Shown: positions 54,429-62,786 of the stretch, piece by piece
Position numbering within the stretch: position 1 is the first letter of the stretch
Layout of the letters: each line of letters begins with the position of its first letter
NCBI RefSeq assembly: GCF_016765775.1
Contig: NZ_JAESVN010000009.1
Coordinates: 1-64,000, forward strand
Length of the DNA stretch: 64,000 nucleotides
Direction of reading: 5' to 3'
Source of the DNA: Szabonella alba
GTDB taxonomy: Bacteria > Pseudomonadota > Alphaproteobacteria > Rhodobacterales > Rhodobacteraceae
Position numbers and translations under genes: made by a program
Notes under the pieces: generated by a model
What the model saw: the letters and a program-made list of their open reading frames with translations, nothing else
What the model was told of the DNA's origin: nothing
Database searches by the model: none

Positions 54429-54432
54429 ATGA
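54304..54432 (+). CDS. Possible 42-codon upstream ORF coupled to amtB
   Basis: A GTG start eight bases after AAGGAGGG (54289-54296) opens a 42-codon frame ending in TGA at 54430-54432, which overlaps the amtB ATG at 54429 as ATGA. The peptide is Pro/Arg-rich (VPLAVDIPPMPVPRR at the start) with no recognisable domain. The strong ribosome-binding site and the overlap suggest translational coupling of amtB to this leader. Its peptide may be unimportant. Evidence is positional only. Confidence 0.4.
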   Translation: MPLAVDIPPMPVPRRCAFQPRPGQSRNRTGTPAVTASPTERE

Positions 54433-55787
54433 GGGTGGACACACAACTTGACGCCATCACGACAATCTTCACGGAATTCTATTACTGGGTCACGATCCCG
54501 CTGATGTTTCTCATCCATGTGGGATTCTGCATGTATGAGGTGGGCGCCAGCCGAAGACGCAACCACATGCACACGCTGATGAAGAATTCGATGATCATTC
54601 CGCTGGTCACGGTCACCTTCTTCTTCTTCGGCTGGTGGATCTACTGGGCGCTGCCGAACGGTCCCTTCATCACCGGCGGCATCGAATGGGAGGCGGCAGC
54701 TGCAAATGCAGCCAATTCCGTCAATATGGGCACCAATCTGGACGACCGGATCACAGGTGTGTTCTGGGCGGCCTTCCTGCTGTTTTCATGGACTGCTGCA
54801 TCAATCGTCTCGGGCGCGGTGATCGAGCGGATCAATTCGGGGGCCTTCTGGGTTCTGGCCGTCGTCATCGGCTCGGGCGCATGGATCATCGACGCGGCAT
54901 GGGGCTGGCATCCGCAAGGCTGGATGGTCCGGATTCTGGGCTATCACGATGCCTATGCGTCGGGTGTGATCCACGCCATCGCAGGCGGCTTTGCCCTGGG
55001 CGTTCTTCTGGTGCTGGGGCCAAGGCTGGGCAAATTCGGCGCCGACGGGTCGATCCGCAACATCCTGCCGCATAACCCCTGGATGGTCGCGGTGGGGCTG
55101 TTCATCATCTATACCGGGTTCTGGGGGTTCTATGTTGCCTGCAACATCCCGCTGATCTCCCCCGAGGGCATCGGCGGCCAGATCACCGGCACGACATGGA
55201 CCGCGACCACGATCTATCTGACCCCGACGTCACTCAGCGCAATCACCTTCAATTTCCTGATGTCACTGTCGGGCGGCATGATGGTGGCCTTCATGGTGTC
55301 GAAGGGCGATGCGTTCTGGACCTATTCGGGCGGGCTTGCCGGCATCATCTGCGCCTCGGCGGGCAATGACCTTTATCATCCGATTCAGGCCATGCTGGTC
55401 GGCTGCTGCGGGGCCTTTATCGCCTACAAGATGCATTTCTGGGTCGAGCGCACCTTCAAGATCGACGATGCGGTGGGTGCGGTTGCCGTGCATGGCTATG
55501 CCGGTTTCGCCGGTCTCATCATCGCGGGCTTCCTGCTTTGGGGCCATCCGTCCAGCCCTTATGAAGGCTTTGCAACGATCAACCCGGTTGGGCAATTGCT
55601 GGGCGCGATCATCATGTTCGGCGTCTTGGGTTTTCTGCCCGGCTATCTGGTCGCCAAAGCGCTTCATGCCTTCGGCCTGCTGCGCATCCCGCGCGAGATC
55701 GAGATCATGGGCCTCGATTTTCAGGACATGACCCTGCAACGCGAAGCCGAGGAAGAAGTCCGCCACGCCAAACATCAACTCGTCTGA
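54429..55787 (+). CDS. amtB: Ammonium/methylammonium transporter
   Basis: A 452-residue Amt-family channel with about 11-12 helices. Seen: FYYWVTIPLMFLIHVGFCMY at the N-terminus, WGWHPQGWM, SGVIHAIAGGFALGVLLVLG with the first pore His, and AVAVHGYAGFAGLIIAG with the second. It likely imports methylammonium or ammonium. No signal peptide like that of typical AmtB is evident. Start at 54429 follows GAGAGGGA; GTG 54435 is possible. Divergent from mgsA and followed by a small membrane protein. Confidence 0.9.
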   Translation: MRVDTQLDAITTIFTEFYYWVTIPLMFLIHVGFCMYEVGASRRRNHMHTLMKNSMIIPLVTVTFFFFGWWIYWALPNGPFITGGIEWEAAAANAANSVNMGTNLDDRITGVFWAAFLLFSWTAASIVSGAVIERINSGAFWVLAVVIGSGAWIIDAAWGWHPQGWMVRILGYHDAYASGVIHAIAGGFALGVLLVLGPRLGKFGADGSIRNILPHNPWMVAVGLFIIYTGFWGFYVACNIPLISPEGIGGQITGTTWTATTIYLTPTSLSAITFNFLMSLSGGMMVAFMVSKGDAFWTYSGGLAGIICASAGNDLYHPIQAMLVGCCGAFIAYKMHFWVERTFKIDDAVGAVAVHGYAGFAGLIIAGFLLWGHPSSPYEGFATINPVGQLLGAIIMFGVLGFLPGYLVAKALHAFGLLRIPREIEIMGLDFQDMTLQREAEEEVRHAKHQLV

Positions 55788-55816
55788 CCGACGCCACAGG
55801 CAGAAGGAACATCATC

Positions 55817-56035
55817 ATGTCCACGACAGGGATCACAACATGGGCCGTCGATCTGGCCGAGGTGGGACCGATCTATCCGTTTCAGGGCACCGAGGGGCTG
55901 CTTTGGATCGTCGGTCTCTTGGTCTGGTTCGGCTGGCATGTCTGGTCGATCCGCTGGGAAAAGGAGTACCAGCGCGACAAGATCGCCCGCTACGGCGATC
56001 ATGAGACGCTGCGCAGATCGCTGGATATCCACTGA
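55817..56035 (+). CDS. Small single-helix membrane protein linked to amtB
   Basis: A 72-residue protein with one hydrophobic segment (GLLWIVGLLVWFGWHVWSI, about residues 27-45) rich in Trp, then a basic cytoplasmic tail (RWEKEYQRDKIARYGDHE). No family is recognised. AGAAGGA lies upstream of the ATG. It follows amtB by 29 bp, so it is likely co-transcribed and could be an Amt accessory subunit; that is inference. Confidence 0.65.
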   Translation: MSTTGITTWAVDLAEVGPIYPFQGTEGLLWIVGLLVWFGWHVWSIRWEKEYQRDKIARYGDHETLRRSLDIH

Positions 56036-56044
56036 AACCTTGCG

Positions 56045-56066
56045 CGCCCCCCGTCAGCGGGGGGCG
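56045..56066 (+). terminator. Terminator after the amtB operon
   Basis: CGCCCCCCG and CGGGGGGCG form a perfect 9-bp stem with a TCAG loop, ten bases past the small-protein stop. Confidence 0.65.
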
Positions 56067-56143
56067 TTGCCTTGCGGCCGGGAGAAGCCGCTGCACGTGA
56101 ACGCAGAAATGGCCCGCACCGGCAAAGCGGTTTCCGCCCTGCC

Positions 56144-56803
56144 CTATCCTTGCGGATAGCAGATCACCGACAGATAGCGCGCAGGCAGTTTCGCCAGAAC
56201 TTCGGGCCCATGCGGCGCATCGGCATCGAAGAACAGACTGTCGCCGGGTTTCAGCGGATAGACCCGGTCACCATGACGATAGTCGATTTCGCCTTCCAGC
56301 ATGAACAGCAGTTCCAGACCCTCATGCTGAAAGGTCGGGAAAACATCGCTATGTGTGGACAGGGTGATGATATAGGGCTCCACCACCACGCCCGAGGAAT
56401 TTGATCCGATATGCCCCAGCAGGTGATACTGGTGCCCCGAGCGCGTGCCGCGCCGTTCAATCTCGATATGCTCACCGGCCCTGACATGCTGGGCCTCGCG
56501 CAATTCCTCATAGCCGCGGAAAAACGCGGTGACCGGCACCGAAAACGCGTGGCTGAGAACCTGCAGCGTGGTCAGCGAGGGGGAGGTATTGCCATTCTCG
56601 ATCTTCGACAGCATCCCGATGGACAGGCCCGTGACCCCGGCCAGATCGGCCACGGTCATGCCCTGCTGACGGCGGAAACTGCGCACCTCGCGGCCGATCG
56701 CGGCCTCAAGATTGCGTTCCGAGATTTCGCGGGTGCGGTGCGGGTCCTGCACGAAGGCAGGCTTGCCGCGCGGCAGGCTGGGGCTGGCAGGGCCGTCGGA
56801 CAT
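56144..56803 (-). CDS. XRE-family regulator with C-terminal cupin domain
   Basis: A 219-residue regulator. Helix-turn-helix: IGREVRSFRRQQGMTVADLA, then GLSIGMLSKIENGNTSPSL, at about residues 34-76. The C-terminal cupin barrel (FQHEGLELLFMLEGEIDYRH, then LKPGDSLFFDADAPHGPEVL) would bind a small effector. Located between the amtB operon and mgdABCD, it is the best in-cluster candidate regulator of methylamine genes. The ATG at 56803 begins MSDGPAS; the open frame to 56863 adds an unlikely lead. The binding site is unknown. Confidence 0.87.
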   Translation of the reverse strand: MSDGPASPSLPRGKPAFVQDPHRTREISERNLEAAIGREVRSFRRQQGMTVADLAGVTGLSIGMLSKIENGNTSPSLTTLQVLSHAFSVPVTAFFRGYEELREAQHVRAGEHIEIERRGTRSGHQYHLLGHIGSNSSGVVVEPYIITLSTHSDVFPTFQHEGLELLFMLEGEIDYRHGDRVYPLKPGDSLFFDADAPHGPEVLAKLPARYLSVICYPQG

Positions 56804-56871
56804 GCGGGTTTCCGGTTGTTGTGACCTTTCGATTTCACTACCGGGAAACAGGGGGTGCGGCAAGCGTCAGA

Positions 56872-57447
56872 CTACCATACCGCCCGGGCCGCCGCCTCCA
56901 GCGCATGCAGCAGGCTTTGCGCCGAGGATCGCGGCCCATAGATCCGCGCGGCCCCTGCCCCCTGCCGGATCAGATAGATGCCCAGATGGTCCATCACCGT
57001 GCGCGTGGCAAATCCGTCCGGCGCGGCAGGGAAGTCGACATTGCAAAGCCGTTCCAGCAGCGACGCCAGACCGACGCCTTCACCAACGACCACCAGATCG
57101 AAGATGACCCAGGCATCGGTCTGTTCGGTGATCGACGCCGCATCGCCCAGCGCCGCGCGCAGCTGATCGGCAATCCATTCATGGCTGGCAAAGGGGGCCT
57201 CGGCAAACCACATGCCGGGTGCCACCCAGAAGGTGCCAAAGGGCGTGCCCGCCTGATACCGCGCGGGTCCCGGCAGCGGCAGGCCCGCAGGGGATGCCGC
57301 CCCCACCAGATCCGCGCCCCGCCCGCGCCGTTCCGCGACCGAGGCCAGCGCCAGATCGACGCGTTCGGTGATGCTCAGCGGTCCCACCGCCACCCGCGCC
57401 GGGCCATGGGCCCCCAGCGCCGTCATTGCCTGCAAGATCTCAGCCAC
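56872..57447 (-). CDS. mgdD: N-methylglutamate dehydrogenase subunit D (SoxG-like)
   Basis: A 191-residue protein like the gamma subunit of heterotetrameric sarcosine oxidase. Seen: GTPFGTFWVAPGMWFAEAP, DQTDAWVIFDL-like SITEQTDAWVIFDLVV, LERLCNVDF and TVMDHLGIYLIRQ. It has a structural role beside the SoxA-like subunit. A GTG at 57447, inside the last codons of mgdC (8-base overlap), is the likely start; no ATG fits as well. It is the final gene of mgdABCD. Confidence 0.82.
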   Translation of the reverse strand: MAEILQAMTALGAHGPARVAVGPLSITERVDLALASVAERRGRGADLVGAASPAGLPLPGPARYQAGTPFGTFWVAPGMWFAEAPFASHEWIADQLRAALGDAASITEQTDAWVIFDLVVVGEGVGLASLLERLCNVDFPAAPDGFATRTVMDHLGIYLIRQGAGAARIYGPRSSAQSLLHALEAAARAVW

Positions 57448-60346
57448 GCAAACGCTCCCCTTCCGGATCGAAGAAATGGGGTGAGACGATCTCAACCTCG
57501 GTATCCTGTCCCGCCAGCAGATTGACCGCGCGCATCCGCTGCCCGATCCGGCCAGCGCCCGCCTTCAGATAGCCCAGCGCGATATCGCTGCCGATATGCG
57601 GCGAATAGACCTTGGAGGTCAGCCATCCGGCATCATTCGCCGCAACCGCCGCCGCACCGATATCCAGAAAATGACTGCCCGCCGTCAGACGCGCCGCCGG
57701 ATCGACCGGCCGCACCCCGACAAGCCGGTAGCCTTCGGGATCGGTCAGCCCCTCGCGCGTGGACAGCACCCGGCCAATGGAGTCTTTCTTTTGTGAGACC
57801 ATCTTGCCCAGCCCCATGTTCAGCGCGGTGGACTGGCCGTTCAGTTCGCCCCCGGCGACATGGCCTTTCTCGACGCGCATGACGCCCAGCGCCTCGGTGC
57901 CATAAACGACCGGGTCATATTCCGCCCCGCGCGCCAGCATCTCGCGCAGCAGCGCATCGCCATAGCGTGTGGGCACCGCGATCTCGAATGCCAGTTCGCC
58001 GGAAAAGCTGATGCGGAACAGCCGCGCGCGCAGGCCCCCGCAAACCGTGACATTGCCCGCCCCCATATAGGGAAAGGCCGCGTCGGAAATATCCTGATCG
58101 ACGATCTTTTCCAGCAGGTTGCGCGCATTCGGCCCCGCGACCGAAAACTGCGCCCAGGCCTCGGTGGTCGAGATCAGCTGCACATCCATATCGGGCCAGA
58201 GGCATTGGCGGCAGAATTCCAGATGCCGGAACACGCCGACCGCATTGGCCGTGGTCGTGGTCATCACGTATTCATGTTCGGCCAGCCGCGCGGTGGTGCC
58301 GTCGTCATAGACAAGGCCATCCTCGCGCAGCATCAGCCCATAGCGGCATTTTCCGACCTTCAGCGTTGAGAAGGTATTGGCATAGACCCGGTCCAGAAAA
58401 GCCCCGGCATCGGTGCCCTGAATGTCGATCTTGCCCAATGTGGTGACATCGCAGATTCCGACCGAGCGGCGCGTGGCCAGCACTTCGCGGTCCACCGACT
58501 GGCGCCATTCTGTTTCCCCATCCTTGGGCACCCATTGGGTGCGCAGCCAGTTGCCGACCTCGACAAAAACCGCACACTGTTCGCGCGCCCAGTGGTGACT
58601 GGGGGTCATGCGAACGGGCTTGAACTCGGCCCCGCGCGACCGTCCCGCCAGCGTGCCCATCGCAACCGGCGTATAGGGCGGGCGGTAGATCGTGGTGCCG
58701 GTCTGCGGAATGCTGCGCCCGGTCAGTTCGGCCATGACCGCAAGCCCCAGCACATTGCCGGTCTTGCCCTGATCGGTCGCCATTCCCAGCGTGGTGTAGC
58801 GTTTCAGATGCTCGACCGAGATGAAATTCTCCTGCGCGGCCAGTTTCACATCCTTGACGGTCACATCGTTCTGCTGGTCGATCCAGGCGCGCCCCTTGCC
58901 CTGTGGCACATGCCAAAGCGGGGTGATGCGCGGCGTCGCATCCTCGGCTTCCGGCAGATCGGGGGCGGCCCCGGTCAGACCCAGCGCCGCGATGGCCGCA
59001 TCGCGCCCTGTCCGCAGCGCGCCATGGGTCGACAACACCCCTGCCGCCGCGCCCGCAACCGTCAGGCCGGGCGGGCCGTCGGCACCGGGCACGAAGGCCA
59101 CAATCGTGTCATCCCAGACCGGGCGGGCACGATGATGGGAATACAGATTCACATTCGGGTTCCAGCCGCCCGAAACCGCCAGTGCATCCACCGTGATGTC
59201 ACGCCGCTGGCCTTTGCTGTCCTGAACCGTGACCGATTTCAGCCCCAGCCTGCCCCGGCTGTCCACGATCATATCGCCCTTGCGGCTGTCGATCACCTCG
59301 ACCAGATCAACGCCTTTCGCGCGCAGGTCGGCCGCCGTTCGCAACCCGTCATCGTTATTGGTAAAGACAGCTACCCGCTGCCCCGCCGTCACTGCCCAGC
59401 GATTGGCATAGGCGCGCATTGCGCCCGCCAGCATGATGCCGGGCCGGTCGTTATTTTCAAAGGCGATGGGGCGCTCCGTTGCCCCGCCTGCAAGGACCGA
59501 CCGCCGCGCATAGATCCGCCACAGGATCTGCCGGGGCTTGCCCGCTGCCGGTTCGGCCAGATGGTCGCCCAGCCGTTCAACCGCACCATGGATGCCATGA
59601 TCGAAGGCCCCGATGACGGTCGTGCGCGGCATCAGCCGCACATTCGGCATCGTGGCGAGTTCCGTCACCACCCCGGCCGCCCAATCCGCCCCCGCCACCT
59701 GCCCGATGGTGAAGGTTTCGGCATTCAGCCGCCCGCCCATGCGGAAATCCTCATCGGCAAGGATCACCCTTGCCCCCGCACGCCCCGCCGTCAGTGCCGC
59801 CATCAGCCCTGCAGGCCCGGCCCCGATCACCAGCAGATCGCAATGCAGAAAGCCCTTGTCGTAAAGGTCGGGATCTTCCTCGCGGCTGACCGAGCCCAGC
59901 CCCGCCGCACGGCGGATGATCGGCTCATACAGCTTTTCCCAGAAACTGCGCGGCCACATGAAGGTCTTGTAATAGAACCCCGCCGCGAAAAAGCTGCTCA
60001 GACGGTCATTCACCGCCATCGCGTCAAAGCGCAGGCTGGGCCAGCGGTTCTGGCTTGTCGCCTCAAGCCCGTCGAAAAGTTCGGCCACCGTGGCACGGGT
60101 ATTGGGTTCACGCCGCGCACCACTACGCAGTTCGACCAGCGCGTTCGGTTCTTCCGATCCGGCCGTCAAGGGCCCGCGCGGGCGGTGATACTTGAAACTG
60201 CGCCCCATCAGGCGCACGCCATTGGCCAGCAGCGCCGAGGCCAGCGTATCGCCGGGATGGCCGGTGAATCCCTGCCCGTCAAAGGTGAAGCGCAGGGTCT
60301 GGCCCCGGTCGATCTGGCCGCCGGAAATCCGGTTCGATTGGGTCAT
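57440..60346 (-). CDS. mgdC: N-methylglutamate dehydrogenase subunit C (SoxA-like)
   Basis: A 968-residue subunit like sarcosine oxidase alpha. N-terminal region: FDGQGFTGHPGDTLASALL, a ferredoxin-like fold; then an NAD-binding module with VIGAGPAGLMAALTAGRAGA (about residues 174-193); then a GcvT-type folate-binding C-terminal half (FSGELAFEIAVP, GVMRVEKGHVAGGELNG). It channels the methyl carbon of N-methylglutamate to tetrahydrofolate. It overlaps mgdB by four bases and mgdD by eight. Confidence 0.92.
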   Translation of the reverse strand: MTQSNRISGGQIDRGQTLRFTFDGQGFTGHPGDTLASALLANGVRLMGRSFKYHRPRGPLTAGSEEPNALVELRSGARREPNTRATVAELFDGLEATSQNRWPSLRFDAMAVNDRLSSFFAAGFYYKTFMWPRSFWEKLYEPIIRRAAGLGSVSREEDPDLYDKGFLHCDLLVIGAGPAGLMAALTAGRAGARVILADEDFRMGGRLNAETFTIGQVAGADWAAGVVTELATMPNVRLMPRTTVIGAFDHGIHGAVERLGDHLAEPAAGKPRQILWRIYARRSVLAGGATERPIAFENNDRPGIMLAGAMRAYANRWAVTAGQRVAVFTNNDDGLRTAADLRAKGVDLVEVIDSRKGDMIVDSRGRLGLKSVTVQDSKGQRRDITVDALAVSGGWNPNVNLYSHHRARPVWDDTIVAFVPGADGPPGLTVAGAAAGVLSTHGALRTGRDAAIAALGLTGAAPDLPEAEDATPRITPLWHVPQGKGRAWIDQQNDVTVKDVKLAAQENFISVEHLKRYTTLGMATDQGKTGNVLGLAVMAELTGRSIPQTGTTIYRPPYTPVAMGTLAGRSRGAEFKPVRMTPSHHWAREQCAVFVEVGNWLRTQWVPKDGETEWRQSVDREVLATRRSVGICDVTTLGKIDIQGTDAGAFLDRVYANTFSTLKVGKCRYGLMLREDGLVYDDGTTARLAEHEYVMTTTTANAVGVFRHLEFCRQCLWPDMDVQLISTTEAWAQFSVAGPNARNLLEKIVDQDISDAAFPYMGAGNVTVCGGLRARLFRISFSGELAFEIAVPTRYGDALLREMLARGAEYDPVVYGTEALGVMRVEKGHVAGGELNGQSTALNMGLGKMVSQKKDSIGRVLSTREGLTDPEGYRLVGVRPVDPAARLTAGSHFLDIGAAAVAANDAGWLTSKVYSPHIGSDIALGYLKAGAGRIGQRMRAVNLLAGQDTEVEIVSPHFFDPEGERLRG

Positions 60347-60627
60347 GTGCTGCGCCCCATTGCCCGGGCCACATCGCGGGCCAGTTCCACCTTTGTGATC
60401 TCATGCGTGACGGTGTTGCGCGTCACCACCAGCCAACTGCGGTCGCCCTGTTCGTGATACCAAAGCTCCCGATGGTCACCTGCGGGATTGTCACGCAGAT
60501 AGGCATAGGTGTGGAAGGCCTCGATCCCGTCGGTCATCCCGTCGGGGCGGTCGATCAGGGCGGCATCGCCCAGATAGACGAATTCCTGCGCATCGCGCGG
60601 ACCGAGGATCGGGTGATTGATGATCAT
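60343..60627 (-). CDS. mgdB: N-methylglutamate dehydrogenase subunit B (SoxD-like, zinc ligands replaced)
   Basis: A 94-residue subunit like sarcosine oxidase delta. The fold is recognisable from INHPILGPRDAQEFVYLGD, YAYLRDNPAGDHRELWYHEQ and TRNTVTHEITKVELARDV. In sarcosine oxidase delta, zinc is bound by two N-terminal Cys (CPxCGxR) and a later His-x3-Cys. Here those positions read HPILGPR and HEQGD: every Cys is replaced and the protein has no Cys at all. It overlaps mgdC by four bases and follows mgdA after 46 bp. Confidence 0.85.
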   Translation of the reverse strand: MIINHPILGPRDAQEFVYLGDAALIDRPDGMTDGIEAFHTYAYLRDNPAGDHRELWYHEQGDRSWLVVTRNTVTHEITKVELARDVARAMGRST

Positions 60628-60673
60628 GCGGCTGCCCTCCGGGCAAGTTGAATGCGCGTATCCATTCCGGACC

Positions 60674-61924
60674 TCAATGCAGGTTGGGCTGCGCGCCCTG
60701 CCCTTTTTCGTCGATCATCCGGCCCTTCAGGAACCGGTCGAAGCGGAAGGCGCGGGCTGTCGGATGCGGCTCATCCCGCGCCAGAAGATGTGCGAAACTC
60801 CAGCCCGAGGCGGGTGTGGCCTTGAACCCGCCATAGCACCAGCCGCCGTTGAAATAGAGGCCGTCAACCGGCGTGCGGTCGATGATCGGGCTGCCATCCA
60901 TCGACATGTCCATGATGCCGCCCCATGTCCGCAAGAGCCGCACCCGCCCGATGGCCGGCATCAGCGCCATGCCGCCCTCGGCCACATCCTCGATCACCGG
61001 CAGATTGCCGCGCTGCGCATAGGAGTTGTAGCCGTCGATATCGCCGCCGAAGACGAGGCCGCCCTTGTCGGATTGCGACACATAGAAATGCCCGGCCCCG
61101 AAGGTCATCACCCCGTCGATCAGGGGTTTCAGCCCTTCGGAGACGAAGGCCTGCAGGACATGGCTTTCGATGGGCAGGCGCATTCCGGCATGGGCCAACA
61201 CCCGGCCGGACGATCCCGCCACCGCAACGCCCACCTTTTTCGCCCCGATGAAACCGCGTGTCGTCTCGACCCCCCGGATGCGGCCGTTCTCGATCCGCAT
61301 TCCGGTGACTTCGCAATTCTGGATCAGATCGACCCCGCGGCTGTCGGCCCCGCGCGCATAACCCCAGGCCACCGCGTCATGGCGCACCGTGCCGCCCCGG
61401 CGCTGCATCAGTGCGCCCTTGATCGGAAAGCGGGCATTGTCGAAATTGAGCCAGGGATACAGCGCGCGGACCTGTTCACGGTCCAGCATTTCCGCTCCGG
61501 CGCCGTGCAGGATCATGCCATTGCCCCGCCGGGTGAAGGCATCGCGCTGCGCGTCCGTATGGATCAGGTTGATGATGCCGCGCTGACTGACCATCGCGTT
61601 GTAATTGAAATCCTGCTCCAGCCCTTCCCAGAGCTTCAGGCTGAATTCATAGAAGGGTTCATTGCCGTCCAGAAGATAGTTGGAGCGGATGATCGTGGTG
61701 TTGCGCCCGACATTGCCGCCGCCCAGCCAGCCCTTTTCCAGCACGGCGATCCGGGCCTGCCCGAATTCCTTTGCCAGATAATAGGCTGTGGCCAGCCCAT
61801 GCCCGCCGCCACCGATGATGATGTAATCGTAATCAGGCTGCGGCGCAGGGTCGCGCCACATCGGTTTCCACCCCCGATGACCGGTCAGGGCCTCGGCAAT
61901 CACGCGAAATCCGGAATAGCGCAT
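60674..61924 (-). CDS. mgdA: N-methylglutamate dehydrogenase subunit A (SoxB-like)
   Basis: A 416-residue flavoprotein like sarcosine oxidase beta. Seen: FAD loop IIIGGGGHGLATAYYLA, VLEKGWLGGGNVGRNTTIIR, EVTGMRIENGRIRGVET-like segment, SESKGGLVFGGDIDGY-like SQSDKGGLVFGGDIDG, and YFNGGWCYGGFKATPASG near the C-terminus. It oxidises N-methylglutamate. CAGGAGAA precedes the ATG. It leads the mgdABCD operon, with a large palindrome 70-92 bp upstream. Confidence 0.92.
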   Translation of the reverse strand: MRYSGFRVIAEALTGHRGWKPMWRDPAPQPDYDYIIIGGGGHGLATAYYLAKEFGQARIAVLEKGWLGGGNVGRNTTIIRSNYLLDGNEPFYEFSLKLWEGLEQDFNYNAMVSQRGIINLIHTDAQRDAFTRRGNGMILHGAGAEMLDREQVRALYPWLNFDNARFPIKGALMQRRGGTVRHDAVAWGYARGADSRGVDLIQNCEVTGMRIENGRIRGVETTRGFIGAKKVGVAVAGSSGRVLAHAGMRLPIESHVLQAFVSEGLKPLIDGVMTFGAGHFYVSQSDKGGLVFGGDIDGYNSYAQRGNLPVIEDVAEGGMALMPAIGRVRLLRTWGGIMDMSMDGSPIIDRTPVDGLYFNGGWCYGGFKATPASGWSFAHLLARDEPHPTARAFRFDRFLKGRMIDEKGQGAQPNLH

Positions 61925-61985
61925 CTCGGGTTCTCCTGCTTCTGGCCCGTTCTAGGCGGGATGCGCGGCGGGAATGCGTGCTTTT

Positions 61986-62016
61986 CCGCCATCGGCATGG
62001 CGGTTTCCGCCATGCC
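61986..62016. promoter_or_regulatory. Operator-like palindrome upstream of mgdA
   Basis: GGCATGGCGG (61994-62003) and CCGCCATGCC (62007-62016) are perfect 10-bp arms around TTT. A third half-site CCGCCAT (61986-61992) lies immediately to the left, giving two direct and one inverted copy of the element. It is 70 bp upstream of the mgdA start. Confidence 0.65.
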
Positions 62017-62057
62017 CTGTTTTGTCGGCTTGCCGCACCGCAGCACCCGTCCCGGCC

Positions 62058-62786
62058 TCAGGCTCCCTGACGCGCCTGCCGGACCAGCCAGCGTTGCAAT
62101 TCGCCCTCGGCGGTTTCCAGCGCCTCGGGGTTGATGACACGCAGGGCCAGCGCGCGCGCCACGGCACGGCTGCGCTTGTTCATCTGCATGTCCCCGTCCG
62201 CCGCGCGTTCCACCTCCAGCTTGTCGTAAAGCGACAAAAGCCGGTTCTGCACCGTGCGCATCGACATGCCCTGCCGCTGCGCCACCATCCGGTCGGACAG
62301 ACCCAGCGACACATCGACCAGTACGGCATATTCGGCCTCGGTCAGCACCTCGACGGGGCGGATCTGGCGCTGCTGGAACTGGTGCACCTCCCGGTCCACG
62401 ACGATCTGCCCTTCGACAAGAACCGAGCGCAGCGCCAGATGCAGGCGATCGTTCGAGGCGGTTTTCAGCACATATCCATAAGCGCTTTCCTTGGGCACGA
62501 TGCGGGAAATGCCGCGCAAATAGGCCTCGTCGGAATAGTTCGACCAGAACAGGATCCGCGTTGCGGGCCGTTCGCGCCAGATCGTGCGCGCGGCCTCGAT
62601 GCCGTTGCGCCCGCGCATCTGCAGATCCATCACGATGGCCCCGATCGCACCGCGCCGGGCCTCGGTCTCTCCCTGATGGCCGTCGCGGGCCAGCACGATT
62701 TCCTCGGCCTCGGGCAGCGCCTTCTGCACGGTCTCGCGCAGATAGGCGGCGTGGAACTGGTCATCCTCGACCAGAAGAACCTTCAT
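62058..62786 (-). CDS. NarL/FixJ-type response regulator
   Basis: A 242-residue response regulator. The receiver domain has VEDD (acidic pair), the phospho-acceptor Asp54 in IVMDLQMRG, and Lys108 in YVLKTAS. The C-terminal helix-turn-helix (DVSLGLSDRMVAQRQGMSMR, then TVQNRLLSLYDKL) is LuxR-like. It overlaps the upstream histidine kinase by four bases. It is on the same strand as and directly upstream of mgdA, so control of the mgd genes is plausible but unproven. Confidence 0.87.
   Translation of the reverse strand: MKVLLVEDDQFHAAYLRETVQKALPEAEEIVLARDGHQGETEARRGAIGAIVMDLQMRGRNGIEAARTIWRERPATRILFWSNYSDEAYLRGISRIVPKESAYGYVLKTASNDRLHLALRSVLVEGQIVVDREVHQFQQRQIRPVEVLTEAEYAVLVDVSLGLSDRMVAQRQGMSMRTVQNRLLSLYDKLEVERAADGDMQMNKRSRAVARALALRVINPEALETAEGELQRWLVRQARQGA

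Noticed and set aside
58535-60457. A 640-codon open frame antisense to mgdC
   Set aside because: Composition shadow of a GC-rich gene; mgdC has clear homology.
61925-62057. Sigma-54 promoter for mgdA
   Set aside because: No GG-N10-GC pair with the usual TGGC/TGC context could be placed in register.
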